DNA of 64,000 bases from Gammaproteobacteria bacterium (GTDB taxonomy: Bacteria > Pseudomonadota > Gammaproteobacteria > Coxiellales > Coxiellaceae): positions 1 to 64,000 of the forward strand of contig JAPLRF010000030.1 of assembly GCA_026399315.1 (NCBI GenBank), given 5' to 3'. Position 1 is the first letter of the stretch; each line of letters opens with the position of its first letter. The position numbers and the translations under genes are program-made. This document shows positions 1 to 9,487 of the stretch, piece by piece. Under the pieces are notes generated by a model, which had not been told where the DNA came from, ran no database searches, and saw only the letters and a list, made by a program, of their open reading frames with translations.

Positions 1-1714
1 TTAATGTGGTGACGTTTGCATCGACAATCGTAATAAATGCCCGTTGATAGCCAGCATAAATAGCGGCTTGTACTGATGCACCATTACGCAATTCTTCTCG
101 GATACGTTCGTAGATTAATACATTACCATCGACCGCCATGCCTACCGTTAACACAATCGCGGCGATGCCAGGCAAGGTTAATGTTGCGCCCAACAAAGAC
201 ATGATGGCGACAATAAAAACGACATTCAATGCCAATGCAATATCAGAAACCAAGCCAAATAAACGATAATAAAACAGCATGAATAAAGCAACAAACAATA
301 ATCCCATTTCACAGGCCAAACGACCGGCGCGAATATTGTCTTTCCCTAAACTTGGGCCCACTGTATTTTCAGAAATAATGGCAATCGGCGCTGAATACGC
401 ACCCGAACGCAACAATAAGGCTAAATTTTTCGCTGCATAATTTGATTCTAATCCTGAAATTTGAAATGAATTACCCAAGGCGCTGTTAATGGTTGCGATA
501 TTAATGACCTTTGGAAATTGTCGTTCTGAGATAACCATTTTCCCATCCACAATTTGTTGCACTGCTTTTGTTTCCACGTAAACAGTTGCCATCGGTTTGC
601 CTACATTTTCAGCGGTGATTTGATTGAAGCGTGACACTTCACTGCCACTGGATCTCACGCTTACCGCCGGGCGACCATCATCTCCGCTAATGGTTACGGC
701 GTTTAAAATAGATTTACCATGCAAAACCACATCGCTTTTTAATAAATAAGGCTGGCCGTTATATTGATACAACACATCACCAAAAGGAACGATGCCAGAG
801 CTTGCAGCTGTTGCAGGATCATTTTGCGTATCAACCATTTGGAAACGCAATGTGGCCACTTTGCCGATAATTTCTTTTGCGCGTGCCGTGTCTTGAATAC
901 CAGGTAAATCAACGCTGATTTGGTTTTTACCTTGTTGTTGAATCACGGGTTCACTGACACCCAATTCATTCACGCGATTGCGAAGGGTTGTTAAATTTTG
1001 CGTAACAGCCTGTTCATTTAAACTCACCGCTGCTTGCTGGGTAAAATTCGCTGTTAATATAAATTGATTGTTGGCTTGTGATGTTGAAAATTGATAATCC
1101 GCATAACTGTTTTTATTTTGCAACAATGCCATTGCATGGTCGCGATCTTCTGCTGTGCGAAAAGTAATTTCAAGTGCGCCTGCTGAATTTTTATTATCGC
1201 CTGGCAATACAGAAATATCAGCATAACGAATTTGCGCTGTTCGCAGTGTTTCACCCATGGACGTAATATCACTGGTCAAACGCTCTTTTAACATGGCAGA
1301 CGTATCAACACGATAAAGGAAATGAATACCACCACGTAAATCTAAACCCAGCTTCATGGGTTCGGCACCCAAAGCCCGTAACCAATGCGGCGTTTTTGGT
1401 GCCAAATTAATTGCAACGGTATAGCCTTCGCTTAATGCTGCTTGAATATAGCTTTGTGCTTTTAACTGATCTTCAGAATCTTTAAAGCGAATTAACAAGC
1501 CCGTCGGCTGTTGTGTGATTGCAACATCAGGAATGTTTTGCTGCGCCAATGTTTTTTCAATTTGTGAAACAACATCAGCAGAAACCACCTGACCATTTTT
1601 AGGTTGTATTTGAATAGCGGGATCTGTGCCATATAAATTGGGTGCCGCAAAAACAGCACCGAAGATAATGAGAAATAAAATAAGAATGTAACGCCAGAGG
1701 GAATATTGATTCAT
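1..1714 (-). CDS. secD: Protein translocase subunit SecD (partial, C-terminus runs off window start)
   Basis: Reverse-strand reading frame open from ATG at 1714 to the window edge; near the edge it reads ...AGYQRAFITIVDANVTTL, matching SecD; next to yajC as in the yajC-secD-secF order. Confidence 0.93.
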   Translation of the reverse strand, partial: MNQYSLWRYILILFLIIFGAVFAAPNLYGTDPAIQIQPKNGQVVSADVVSQIEKTLAQQNIPDVAITQQPTGLLIRFKDSEDQLKAQSYIQAALSEGYTVAINLAPKTPHWLRALGAEPMKLGLDLRGGIHFLYRVDTSAMLKERLTSDITSMGETLRTAQIRYADISVLPGDNKNSAGALEITFRTAEDRDHAMALLQNKNSYADYQFSTSQANNQFILTANFTQQAAVSLNEQAVTQNLTTLRNRVNELGVSEPVIQQQGKNQISVDLPGIQDTARAKEIIGKVATLRFQMVDTQNDPATAASSGIVPFGDVLYQYNGQPYLLKSDVVLHGKSILNAVTISGDDGRPAVSVRSSGSEVSRFNQITAENVGKPMATVYVETKAVQQIVDGKMVISERQFPKVINIATINSALGNSFQISGLESNYAAKNLALLLRSGAYSAPIAIISENTVGPSLGKDNIRAGRLACEMGLLFVALFMLFYYRLFGLVSDIALALNVVFIVAIMSLLGATLTLPGIAAIVLTVGMAVDGNVLIYERIREELRNGASVQAAIYAGYQRAFITIVDANVTTL

Positions 1715-1754
1715 GTTTGCTTCTTAGCATCCTGTGCGGTACCAACAATCAGCC

Positions 1755-1809
1755 ATCCGAGATCAGTTTATTATTTACCGATACCTGATAACTGACCCCT
1801 GATCACTAG
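1755..1809. repeat. GATC-heptamer dispersed repeat (family 1), yajC/secD gap
   Basis: ccgagatcag-tttattattt-accgata-cctgata-actgacc-cctgatcac; 7-nt periodic arm and AT loop shared with copies at 7984, 39087 and 55893. Confidence 0.7.
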
Positions 1810-2177
1810 TTAATAGATTCCATTGTTCCTTTTGGCAAAATCGCTGCCACTGCACCTTTTTGAAAGGTCATTTCCATGTCTTTCGCAATCACCAGCACAA
1901 TATAACTGTCACGTAATTTTGCCACACGGCCAATAATGCCACCGGTTGTCAGAACTTCATCACCGATTGTTAAATTTTCAAGTAATTGACGCTGCTCTTT
2001 TGCACGCTTTGATTGAGGACGAACCAGTAGAAAATAAAAAACAGCAATAAAAATAATTAACATCGGCAATACGGATAAAAAACTGCCTTGTTGTGGCGCT
2101 GCTGCTGTTGTCGCGGTAGCTGTTGTTGCCGCATGCGCAGACGAAATACCCAATTCAGATAATATACTCATGATCAC
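1806..2177 (-). CDS. yajC: Preprotein translocase subunit YajC
   Basis: 123 aa; single TM followed by FLLVRPQSKRAKEQRQLLENLTIGDEVLTTGGIIGRV. Confidence 0.93.
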   Translation of the reverse strand: MIMSILSELGISSAHAATTATATTAAAPQQGSFLSVLPMLIIFIAVFYFLLVRPQSKRAKEQRQLLENLTIGDEVLTTGGIIGRVAKLRDSYIVLVIAKDMEMTFQKGAVAAILPKGTMESIN

Positions 2178-2437
2178 CTCACAGAATTAAAGTGGCTACT
2201 TTAGCGTGTTATTTTTAATTAGGCAAATGGTATGCACGCTAGAGCGCCTGCATTAAAGTTTAAAAAAAATATGACACTATATTATGCATGTGTTGTTTCC
2301 GTTCGTTTAGTGCTCAGGTGATAAGGAACTAAGTGATTCAAGAACACTTCAAAAATCCATTGAATATTATTTTGACTTCATCCTGCGTTGACATTACGAT
2401 CCCCGCTTCTATTAACACAAAACGTAAGGAATAATTA

Positions 2438-3247
2438 ATGTCACGTCAACATAGCGCCCCACCTAAGCTCAGCAAAGCGGCAATTGCAGCGCATCGCTTT
2501 CAAGCAGAACAATCCAGAGCAGCACGCACTTTTGATGCTCAAAACAATATCAACGCGACCTTTAAAAATAAAACATACCTATTTAATTCTAAGGTCAGCG
2601 CACGAGAAGACCTTTGCTACGATCTTCTCAACGTCAACTGCTTACAAGTTACCATCAACGCACAACTGGTCACTGCAGTGAACAGTACATTGACTGGATT
2701 AACATTCGATATGGCAAGGACATTAGAATATGACCCAAGGGCAACCCGTGACAGCAAAGGGAAGTACTCGTCCTCAAAGGAAATAGCACTTCAATCACAA
2801 ATTCAACTTTTAAAAAAATATTTCAATCAAGATGCCATGAATGAAGTGGCAGCAAGCTTAGCGTCACTGCTACTAGCAAAAAATCCTAATGTCATTAAGT
2901 CAGGGGTTACTTATATCAGCCAATACGTTCATGATTTACGTTTTACAATCGCAACAGATGAATTGCCTATTGAAGTACAAGTCGCGTTAAAAGCAAAATT
3001 AGAAGCAAAATTCCTCAGTTGCGTCAATCAGGTAAATCAGGATATTGCTCATTCGGCTGCAAATTTGATTGGCCTGGTTTCTTTGGTCGCACTGCTCGGC
3101 GTTCCGGTTTACTTTGCTTACAAAAAATGCCGTAAGAATGACGTTGTCATAGCAAGGCACGCAGGATTCGGCTTTAGCGATCAAAACAATGAGCCCGCAG
3201 TGGACATGCAAACTATGCATGCAAACACACTTCCCGCACCGGTCTAA
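2438..3247 (+). CDS. Hypothetical protein with C-terminal transmembrane helix
   Basis: 269-aa ORF; hydrophobic NLIGLVSLVALLGVPVYFAY near C-terminus; no family recognised. Confidence 0.65.
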   Translation: MSRQHSAPPKLSKAAIAAHRFQAEQSRAARTFDAQNNINATFKNKTYLFNSKVSAREDLCYDLLNVNCLQVTINAQLVTAVNSTLTGLTFDMARTLEYDPRATRDSKGKYSSSKEIALQSQIQLLKKYFNQDAMNEVAASLASLLLAKNPNVIKSGVTYISQYVHDLRFTIATDELPIEVQVALKAKLEAKFLSCVNQVNQDIAHSAANLIGLVSLVALLGVPVYFAYKKCRKNDVVIARHAGFGFSDQNNEPAVDMQTMHANTLPAPV

Positions 3248-3342
3248 ATTAAGGGCGTTCGCGTGGCTGGTATGCAGTTAATTTTGCAGAGGCCACGCGT
3301 TCGCTGTTACAAGAAATAGATTAAACGCTGCGATTAAGGCAC

Positions 3343-4032
3343 TTGAAATTAATTGGGACTTGCACAATGGTACGAAAAATATTACTCATCTGCTTTTTCA
3401 CATCTTTTATGTTTCTTTTTGTTGGCTGTGCGAGAATAAATACGCAGGTGACCACTTATTATAAACCTTCGTTACAGTTTGCCGGAAAATCATTTTCTTT
3501 TTATAAACAGAAAAAATTACATCAAGATGCCGACAACCAATATGATTACTACGCCAACTTAATTTCTCAAAAATTGTCTTCCATGGGAATGAACCAAACA
3601 ACTTTAAGGAAAGCCGACTATGGAATAGTTTTAATATATTGGGTTGGGAAGGGCCAACCAGAAATTGGATATAAATCAATATATGGACAAACCGGGTCAA
3701 GAATAGTGAGCAGTGATACAACAGGAACCCACACGAACTACGGCAATTTTGGCAATTATAATTCACAAACAAATTATCAAAGAAAACCCACTTATGGTGT
3801 TGTAGGCACTGTTCCATATCAATATATGCTCTACCCCTGTTTTATTCATTTTTACATTATGGGCAAAAATAATTTAAAGGGGAAACCCCTATATCAATCA
3901 ACATTATTTACTACAAATGTCAGCATGGCACCCAATGTTATTTTTACGACAATGCTACAAGGATATTTAAATAACTTTCCTGGGGTTAATGGGCAAACTC
4001 ATACCATTACCACATTTGTCAGTCGCAATTAA
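3343..4032 (+). CDS. Putative lipoprotein, DUF4136-like
   Basis: Lipobox-like LLICFFTSFMFLFVGCA, then YYKPSLQFAGKSFSFYKQ...DYYANLISQKLSSMGM...ADYGIVLIYWVG; start may be the Met at 3367. Confidence 0.6.
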   Translation: MKLIGTCTMVRKILLICFFTSFMFLFVGCARINTQVTTYYKPSLQFAGKSFSFYKQKKLHQDADNQYDYYANLISQKLSSMGMNQTTLRKADYGIVLIYWVGKGQPEIGYKSIYGQTGSRIVSSDTTGTHTNYGNFGNYNSQTNYQRKPTYGVVGTVPYQYMLYPCFIHFYIMGKNNLKGKPLYQSTLFTTNVSMAPNVIFTTMLQGYLNNFPGVNGQTHTITTFVSRN

Positions 4033-4060
4033 AACATAAGGGAATTATCTTAGTTTATAC

Positions 4061-4085
4061 GCGTTATATGAAAATAATATAACGC
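4061..4085. terminator. AT-rich hairpin between convergent genes
   Basis: gcgttatat gaaaata atataacgc between the stop codons of the lipoprotein (+) and greA (-). Confidence 0.4.
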
Positions 4086-4101
4086 TTATAAAGCAAGGGG
4101 A

Positions 4102-4578
4102 CTAAACATACAAAACCGTCACAATTTCATAAACCACTTCACCCTTCGGCGATTGAACAGTGATTTCATCCGCTTGTAATTTTCCGATCATCGCACGTGA
4201 AACAGGCGAACTCACAGAAATTTTATTTAATTTAATATCCGCTTCATCAGGACCAACAATTTGATAAATCACTTGTTCGTCGGTATCGACATTTAATAAT
4301 GTTACTGTTGCACCAAAAATAACTTTGCCTTCATTTTTTATTTTGGTCACATCAATTACTTGGCATTGTGATAATTTTCCTTCGAGATCACGAATACGGC
4401 CTTCGATAAAACTTTGGCGTTCTTTTGCTGCGTGATATTCCGCATTTTCTTTTAAATCGCCATGTGCACGGGCTTCTGAGATCGCTGCAATAATCGCAGG
4501 GCGCTCCACTCTTTTTAAGTGTTCTAATTCATGTTGTAATTTTTGATGACCTTCAATGGTCATGGGTGTCAATTGCAT
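4102..4578 (-). CDS. greA: Transcription elongation factor GreA
   Basis: 158 aa; [53 protein letters not shown]. Confidence 0.96.
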   Translation of the reverse strand: MQLTPMTIEGHQKLQHELEHLKRVERPAIIAAISEARAHGDLKENAEYHAAKERQSFIEGRIRDLEGKLSQCQVIDVTKIKNEGKVIFGATVTLLNVDTDEQVIYQIVGPDEADIKLNKISVSSPVSRAMIGKLQADEITVQSPKGEVVYEIVTVLYV

Positions 4579-4593
4579 AGAGTCCTCTTTTTT

Positions 4594-7500
4594 TTAGGGA
4601 AACGCCCATTTTTGGCCGATTTTGAATCGAAAAAATATTTTTTCATTCAAACTCAGCTCAAAACTGAACGTTTTAACCAACTTCATTACTACGCGCTGAA
4701 TTACATCACCAATTTCTTTTGCTTCAATTGCCATGCAAACTGCGTCCGCACCAGCAAGGGTCGTAGTGTAACAAATGTCGCGTTCAACTGCACTGCGTCG
4801 AATAGTGTAAGAATCGGCAATGGCTTTTTCGCCTTCCGTCGTATTAATCACCAATTGAATTTCACCGTTACGCATGCGATCCACAATGTGCGGCCTGCCT
4901 TCTTCTACTTTATTCACCAGCGCGCACGACAGCCCTGCGGCATGTAGCATGGTTGCCGTTCCAGAAGTTGAGACAATTTCAAACCCCATTTTAATTAATT
5001 TTTTAGCAATTGGAATTACACGTGATTTATCAGCATCACGCACACTGATAAACGCTCTGCCTGATTGCGGCAATTTACTGCTTGCAGCGATTTCTGCTTT
5101 TAAAAATGCTTGTCCTAATGTTTTGGCAATACCCATCACTTCACCCGTTGAACGCATTTCAGGCCCTAAAATAGGATCAACGCCCGGAAATTTTGCAAAA
5201 GGGAAAACAGATTTTTTGACGGAAATATAAGTAGGATCAGGGATCACGGATCCGAGATCAGTCATCTCACACTGCAGATTGATGCGAGCAAAAGCTTGAG
5301 AAAGAGAAATGCCTGCCATACATTCTGTCGCTATTTTTACCAAGGGCAAACCTGTCGCTTTTGCAAGGAATGGCACAGTTCGTGATGCACGAGGATTAAC
5401 TTCCAATACATAAATTTGATACTGATCAGCGATCCCCGATACCTGATCTCTTTTCACAGCAAATTGCGCATTCATCAAACCAATTACTTTTAATGCAATC
5501 GCCAATTGTTTCATTTGAAGGCGTAATTGATTTTGAATATCGGCACTTAAACTGTGCGCTGGAAATACGCAGGTCGAGTCACCTGAATGCACGCCCGCTT
5601 GTTCGATATGTTCCATAATGCCTGCAATAAAAACATCTTTGCCATCAGAGATTGCATCGACATCCACTTCTATTGCATCATCTAAAAAATGATCTAGCAA
5701 TAATGGATGCTCAGCTGAAACATGTTGTGCGCGTTGCATATAATCTGTTAATTCACGTTCATGAAAAACAATTTTCATGTCTCTGCCACCCAATACATAA
5801 GATGGACGAACAACCAAAGGATACGCAAATACTTTTGCAAAACGCAATCCTTCTTCTTTTGAACGCACGGTGCCATTCGCAGGCTGTTTTAAATTTAATT
5901 TTTGCAAAATTTGCTGGAAACGTTCGCGGTCTTCCGCTAAATCAATTGCATCAGGTGAGGTACCAATCATTGGCACGCCTGCTTTTTCAAGTGCGCGCGC
6001 TAATTTCAAGGGCGTTTGCCCACCGAACTGCACAATCACGCCTTTGGGTTTTTCAATGGCCACAATTTCCAAAACATCTTCGAGCGTAACAGGTTCAAAA
6101 TACAAACGATCAGAAATATGGAAATCTGTTGATACCGTTTCGGGATTGCAATTCACCATGATGGTTTCATAACCCAATTCACGCATCGTCAATGCCGCAT
6201 GAACACAACAATAATCAAATTCGATGCCTTGCCCAATGCGATTGGGTCCGCCACCCAATACCATCATTTTTTCACGCTGAGTGGGATTGCATTCATTTTC
6301 TTCTTGGTACGTTGAATAAAAATACGCAGTTTCGGTTGCGAATTCGGCTGCGCAAGTGTCGACGCGTTTGTAAACAGGATGAATATTTAATGCATGGCGT
6401 TGTGCACGAATGCTCGACTCATCTGTATTTAATAGATTAGCAATACGCGCGTCAGAAAAACCTTTGCGTTTTAAAAACAATAATTCTTCAGCTATCACGC
6501 TGTCGCGCGTTTTTATTTTCTCTTCTATTTTTATTAATTCTTCAATTTGTATTAAAAACCACGGATCAATTTTAGTATGCTTAAAAATTTCTTCACACGT
6601 AAAACCAAAACGAAAAGCATCTGCGATATAAAATAACCGTTCATGACTTGCCATGCGCAATTCAGATTTAATTTTATCTTTTGCTTCTTCACAATCAAAT
6701 TCATAACTGTCGGAATTTTTATCCAAAATAATTTTAGGGTCTAATCCGTTCACTCCGATTTCTAAACCGCGCAATGCCTTTTGCAAAGACTCCTGGAAAT
6801 TAGAACCGATCGCCATCACTTCGCCAACCGATTTCATTTGCGTTGTTAAACGATTATCGGCTTGCGGAAATTTTTCGAAGGCAAATCGGGGTATTTTTGT
6901 AACGACATAATCAATTGAAGGTTCAAATGAAGCCGGTGTTTTGCCGTTGGTGATTTCATTTTTTAATTCATCAAGCGTCAAACCCACCGCTAATTTTGCA
7001 GCGATTCTCGCAATCGGAAATCCGGTTGCCTTGGATGCCAATGCAGATGAACGCGACACGCGTGGATTCATTTCCACAATCATCATTTCGCCATCGACAG
7101 GATTAATGGCAAATTGCACATTCGACCCGCCGGTTTCAACACCAATTTCACGCAATATCGCAATCGCCGCATCACGCATCACTTGGTATTCTTTGTCTGT
7201 TAATGTTTGCGCCGGTGCGACGGTAATGGAATCACCCGTGTGAATGCCCATTGGATCTATATTTTCAATCGAACAAATAACAATGCAATTATCAGCACAA
7301 TCACGCACAACTTCTAATTCATATTCTTTCCAGCCAATAATAGATTCATCAATTAATAATTCTTTTGTTGGCGATAAATCCAAACCGCGTTGACAAATTT
7401 CCATGAATTCATCACGATTATAGGCAATACCGCCCCCGCTTCCACCCATTGTAAATGACGGACGAATCACTGCAGGAAAACCAATGTCCTCTAAAATAAC

Positions 7501-7968
7501 GAGAGATTCATCTAGCGTATGTGCAATACCGGAGCGTGGTGTTTTTAATCCAATGCGTTTCATTGCCTGGCGAAATTGTTCGCGATCTTCTGCCATATCA
7601 ATTGCTTCACGCGACGCACCAATTAATATCACATTGTGTTTTTTCAAAACACCTTCACGCACCAAATCCAGCGCACAATTTAAAGCAGTTTGTCCGCCCA
7701 TTGTTGGTAATATCGCATCGGGTTTTTCTTTTTCAATGATTTTTTCAATTACGTCCCATTTAATGGGTTCTATGTAAGTTGCATCCGCTATGTTTGGATC
7801 GGTCATGATTGTGGCAGGATTGGAATTCACTAAAATAACGCGATAGCCAATTTCACGCAGCGCCTGACAAGCTTGCGTTCCGGAATAATCAAATTCGCAG
7901 GCTTGACCGATGACGATGGGACCAGCGCCGATGATGAGAATACTTTTGATGTCTTGTCTTTGAGGCAT
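4594..7968 (-). CDS. carB: Carbamoyl-phosphate synthase large subunit
   Basis: 1124 aa; [37 protein letters not shown] and duplicated ATP-grasp halves. Confidence 0.98.
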   Translation of the reverse strand: MPQRQDIKSILIIGAGPIVIGQACEFDYSGTQACQALREIGYRVILVNSNPATIMTDPNIADATYIEPIKWDVIEKIIEKEKPDAILPTMGGQTALNCALDLVREGVLKKHNVILIGASREAIDMAEDREQFRQAMKRIGLKTPRSGIAHTLDESLVILEDIGFPAVIRPSFTMGGSGGGIAYNRDEFMEICQRGLDLSPTKELLIDESIIGWKEYELEVVRDCADNCIVICSIENIDPMGIHTGDSITVAPAQTLTDKEYQVMRDAAIAILREIGVETGGSNVQFAINPVDGEMMIVEMNPRVSRSSALASKATGFPIARIAAKLAVGLTLDELKNEITNGKTPASFEPSIDYVVTKIPRFAFEKFPQADNRLTTQMKSVGEVMAIGSNFQESLQKALRGLEIGVNGLDPKIILDKNSDSYEFDCEEAKDKIKSELRMASHERLFYIADAFRFGFTCEEIFKHTKIDPWFLIQIEELIKIEEKIKTRDSVIAEELLFLKRKGFSDARIANLLNTDESSIRAQRHALNIHPVYKRVDTCAAEFATETAYFYSTYQEENECNPTQREKMMVLGGGPNRIGQGIEFDYCCVHAALTMRELGYETIMVNCNPETVSTDFHISDRLYFEPVTLEDVLEIVAIEKPKGVIVQFGGQTPLKLARALEKAGVPMIGTSPDAIDLAEDRERFQQILQKLNLKQPANGTVRSKEEGLRFAKVFAYPLVVRPSYVLGGRDMKIVFHERELTDYMQRAQHVSAEHPLLLDHFLDDAIEVDVDAISDGKDVFIAGIMEHIEQAGVHSGDSTCVFPAHSLSADIQNQLRLQMKQLAIALKVIGLMNAQFAVKRDQVSGIADQYQIYVLEVNPRASRTVPFLAKATGLPLVKIATECMAGISLSQAFARINLQCEMTDLGSVIPDPTYISVKKSVFPFAKFPGVDPILGPEMRSTGEVMGIAKTLGQAFLKAEIAASSKLPQSGRAFISVRDADKSRVIPIAKKLIKMGFEIVSTSGTATMLHAAGLSCALVNKVEEGRPHIVDRMRNGEIQLVINTTEGEKAIADSYTIRRSAVERDICYTTTLAGADAVCMAIEAKEIGDVIQRVVMKLVKTFSFELSLNEKIFFRFKIGQKWAFP
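5234..5263. repeat. GATC-heptamer repeat inside carB (in frame)
   Basis: ggatcagggatcacggatccgagatcagtc encodes (reverse) [11 protein letters not shown] in a region longer than the E. coli CarB sequence I recall. Confidence 0.7.
5421..5450. repeat. GATC-heptamer repeat inside carB (in frame)
   Basis: Reverse strand agatcag-gtatcgg-ggatcgc-tgatcag encodes [10 protein letters not shown] between conserved FAVK and [10 protein letters not shown]. Confidence 0.75.
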
Positions 7969-7983
7969 AATTACTCGCGTTAG

Positions 7984-8055
7984 AGATCAGGGATCAGGGA
8001 TCAGGGATCGGTAATAATTATATTTTACCGACACCCGATCTTTGATCTCCGACCG
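7984..8055. repeat. GATC-heptamer repeat, carA/carB junction, overlapping carA 3' end
   Basis: agatcag-ggatcag-ggatcag-ggatcgg, AT loop taataattatatttta, then ccgacac-ccgatct-ttgatct-ccgacc. Confidence 0.8.
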
Positions 8056-9223
8056 CTGTTATAAACTTATCAAATAAAGTCATAATATCATTCGGGCCAG
8101 GGCCTGCTTCAGGATGGCCTTGAAAAGCAAACACGGGCAATGTGCTGTGTTTAAATCCTTGTAAGGTCCCATCGAATAATGAGACGTGCGTTACGGTTAA
8201 TTCTGCAGGAAGTGTTTTTTCATCAACGCAAAATCCGTGATTTTGACTAGTGATATAAACTCTACCCCCGATTTTCTCTTGCACCGGATGATTCGCACCG
8301 TGATGACCAAATTTCATTTTCACGGTTTTTGCACCACAAGCTAAAGCCAATAATTGAAAGCCCAAACAAATTCCAAAAATAGGGATTTGTTTGGTGAGCA
8401 ATTCCTGAATATTGTTAATTGCATAATCACAAGCAGCAGGATCACCCGGGCCATTTGATAATACAATACCGTCGGGTTTTAATTTTAATACTTCACTTGC
8501 TGATGTTTTAGCGGGAATGACAGTTATTTTGCAATGTTGCAGCGCGCGGTCGCTATCGCTTGCGCTTCCATTCACTTTAGCAAGCATACGTAAAATATTT
8601 AATTTAACGCCAAAGTCATAAACTACAATGTGCGCCAACGTTTTGCGGTCGAGGGCAGCTCCGCTTCGATTAAGGTCGTAGCAGGCTCGGTCGAATTGAT
8701 AGCGTTCTTTTGTAGAAACTGCTATCGCTAAATCTTTGCCATTTAATCCTGAAAAGGCGCGGGCTTTTTGCAATGCGCTTTCTGGATCCACTTTTCCCGT
8801 CATGATACAGCCATTTTGTGCACCTTTTTCACGTAAAATGCGCGTTAAGCGGCGCGTGTCGATATTGGCGATCGCCACAATATTTTGCTTTTTCAAAAAG
8901 TTTTCTAAAGAATCCGTCGCGCGATAATTGCTGACGATGGGTGACAATTCACGAATAATTAATCCCGCTGCATAGGCTTTATCGGATTCCATATCATCTG
9001 GATTAACGCCAACATTACCAATGTGCGGATACGTTAATGTCACAATTTGTTGTGTGTAGGAAGGATCAGTGAGAATTTCTTGGTAACCCGTCATGGCGGT
9101 ATTGAAGACCACTTCGCCAATCGTTTCACCAAAAGCGCCAATTGACGTGCCGTGAAATAAACTGCCGTCAGCTAATGCCAGTATGGCGGGCTCAGATGTA
9201 GGTAAAAACTGTGTAATGGACAT
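8018..9223 (-). CDS. carA: Carbamoyl-phosphate synthase small subunit
   Basis: [30 protein letters not shown]; glutamine amidotransferase motif [21 protein letters not shown]; start moved from ORF-track 9301 to the Met at 9223. Confidence 0.96.
   Translation of the reverse strand: MSITQFLPTSEPAILALADGSLFHGTSIGAFGETIGEVVFNTAMTGYQEILTDPSYTQQIVTLTYPHIGNVGVNPDDMESDKAYAAGLIIRELSPIVSNYRATDSLENFLKKQNIVAIANIDTRRLTRILREKGAQNGCIMTGKVDPESALQKARAFSGLNGKDLAIAVSTKERYQFDRACYDLNRSGAALDRKTLAHIVVYDFGVKLNILRMLAKVNGSASDSDRALQHCKITVIPAKTSASEVLKLKPDGIVLSNGPGDPAACDYAINNIQELLTKQIPIFGICLGFQLLALACGAKTVKMKFGHHGANHPVQEKIGGRVYITSQNHGFCVDEKTLPAELTVTHVSLFDGTLQGFKHSTLPVFAFQGHPEAGPGPNDIMTLFDKFITAVGDQRSGVGKI
8543..8572. repeat. 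Family-2-like sequence inside carA
   Basis: gcgcggtcgctatcgcttgcgcttcc resembles gcgcgagggctaccgcccccgcttct at 15504. Confidence 0.45.
8645..8690. repeat. Second family-2-like sequence inside carA
   Basis: gcggtcgagggcagctccgcttcgattaaggtcg; shares GAGGGC..C..CCGCTTC with family 2. Confidence 0.35.
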
Positions 9224-9370
9224 GAAAAAGCTTACCGTTAATTCATTTTGTGAAGAATACGCGATCTGCCGGGCTTTGTAAATTACAATCCCGCATGTCA
9301 ATTCAGCCCTTCTTTACCGTCTGCAGTAAATTTGTATGCGCTCCCTTTTTCTGAGGTGATATCAATAGGA

Positions 9371-9431
9371 AGGTTATCAGGGATCGGCCATCTGGATCGG
9401 TGCTCGCATTCTGACACAGATCCACGATCAC
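9371..9431. repeat. Family 1b dispersed repeat upstream of carA
   Basis: gttatcagggatcggccatctggatcggtgctcgcattctgacacagatccacgatcac; aligns with 18490-18550. Confidence 0.7.
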
Positions 9432-9487
9432 TTTTCAATCGGCCGCAATAGTATTTTTCTCGCTTTGAAATTTGGAGCGAATATTAT

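Noticed and set aside
1054-1272. 72-aa - strand ORF
   Set aside because: Out-of-frame ORF within the secD reading frame, which continues to the window edge
4874-7777. Multiple + strand ORFs of 70-145 aa opposite carB
   Set aside because: Antisense to a clearly coding, conserved gene; low-complexity translations with no recognisable domain
7984-8055. GATC heptamer array considered as a CRISPR-like array
   Set aside because: Units are 7 bp without unique spacers, arms are inverted, and no cas genes are in the window
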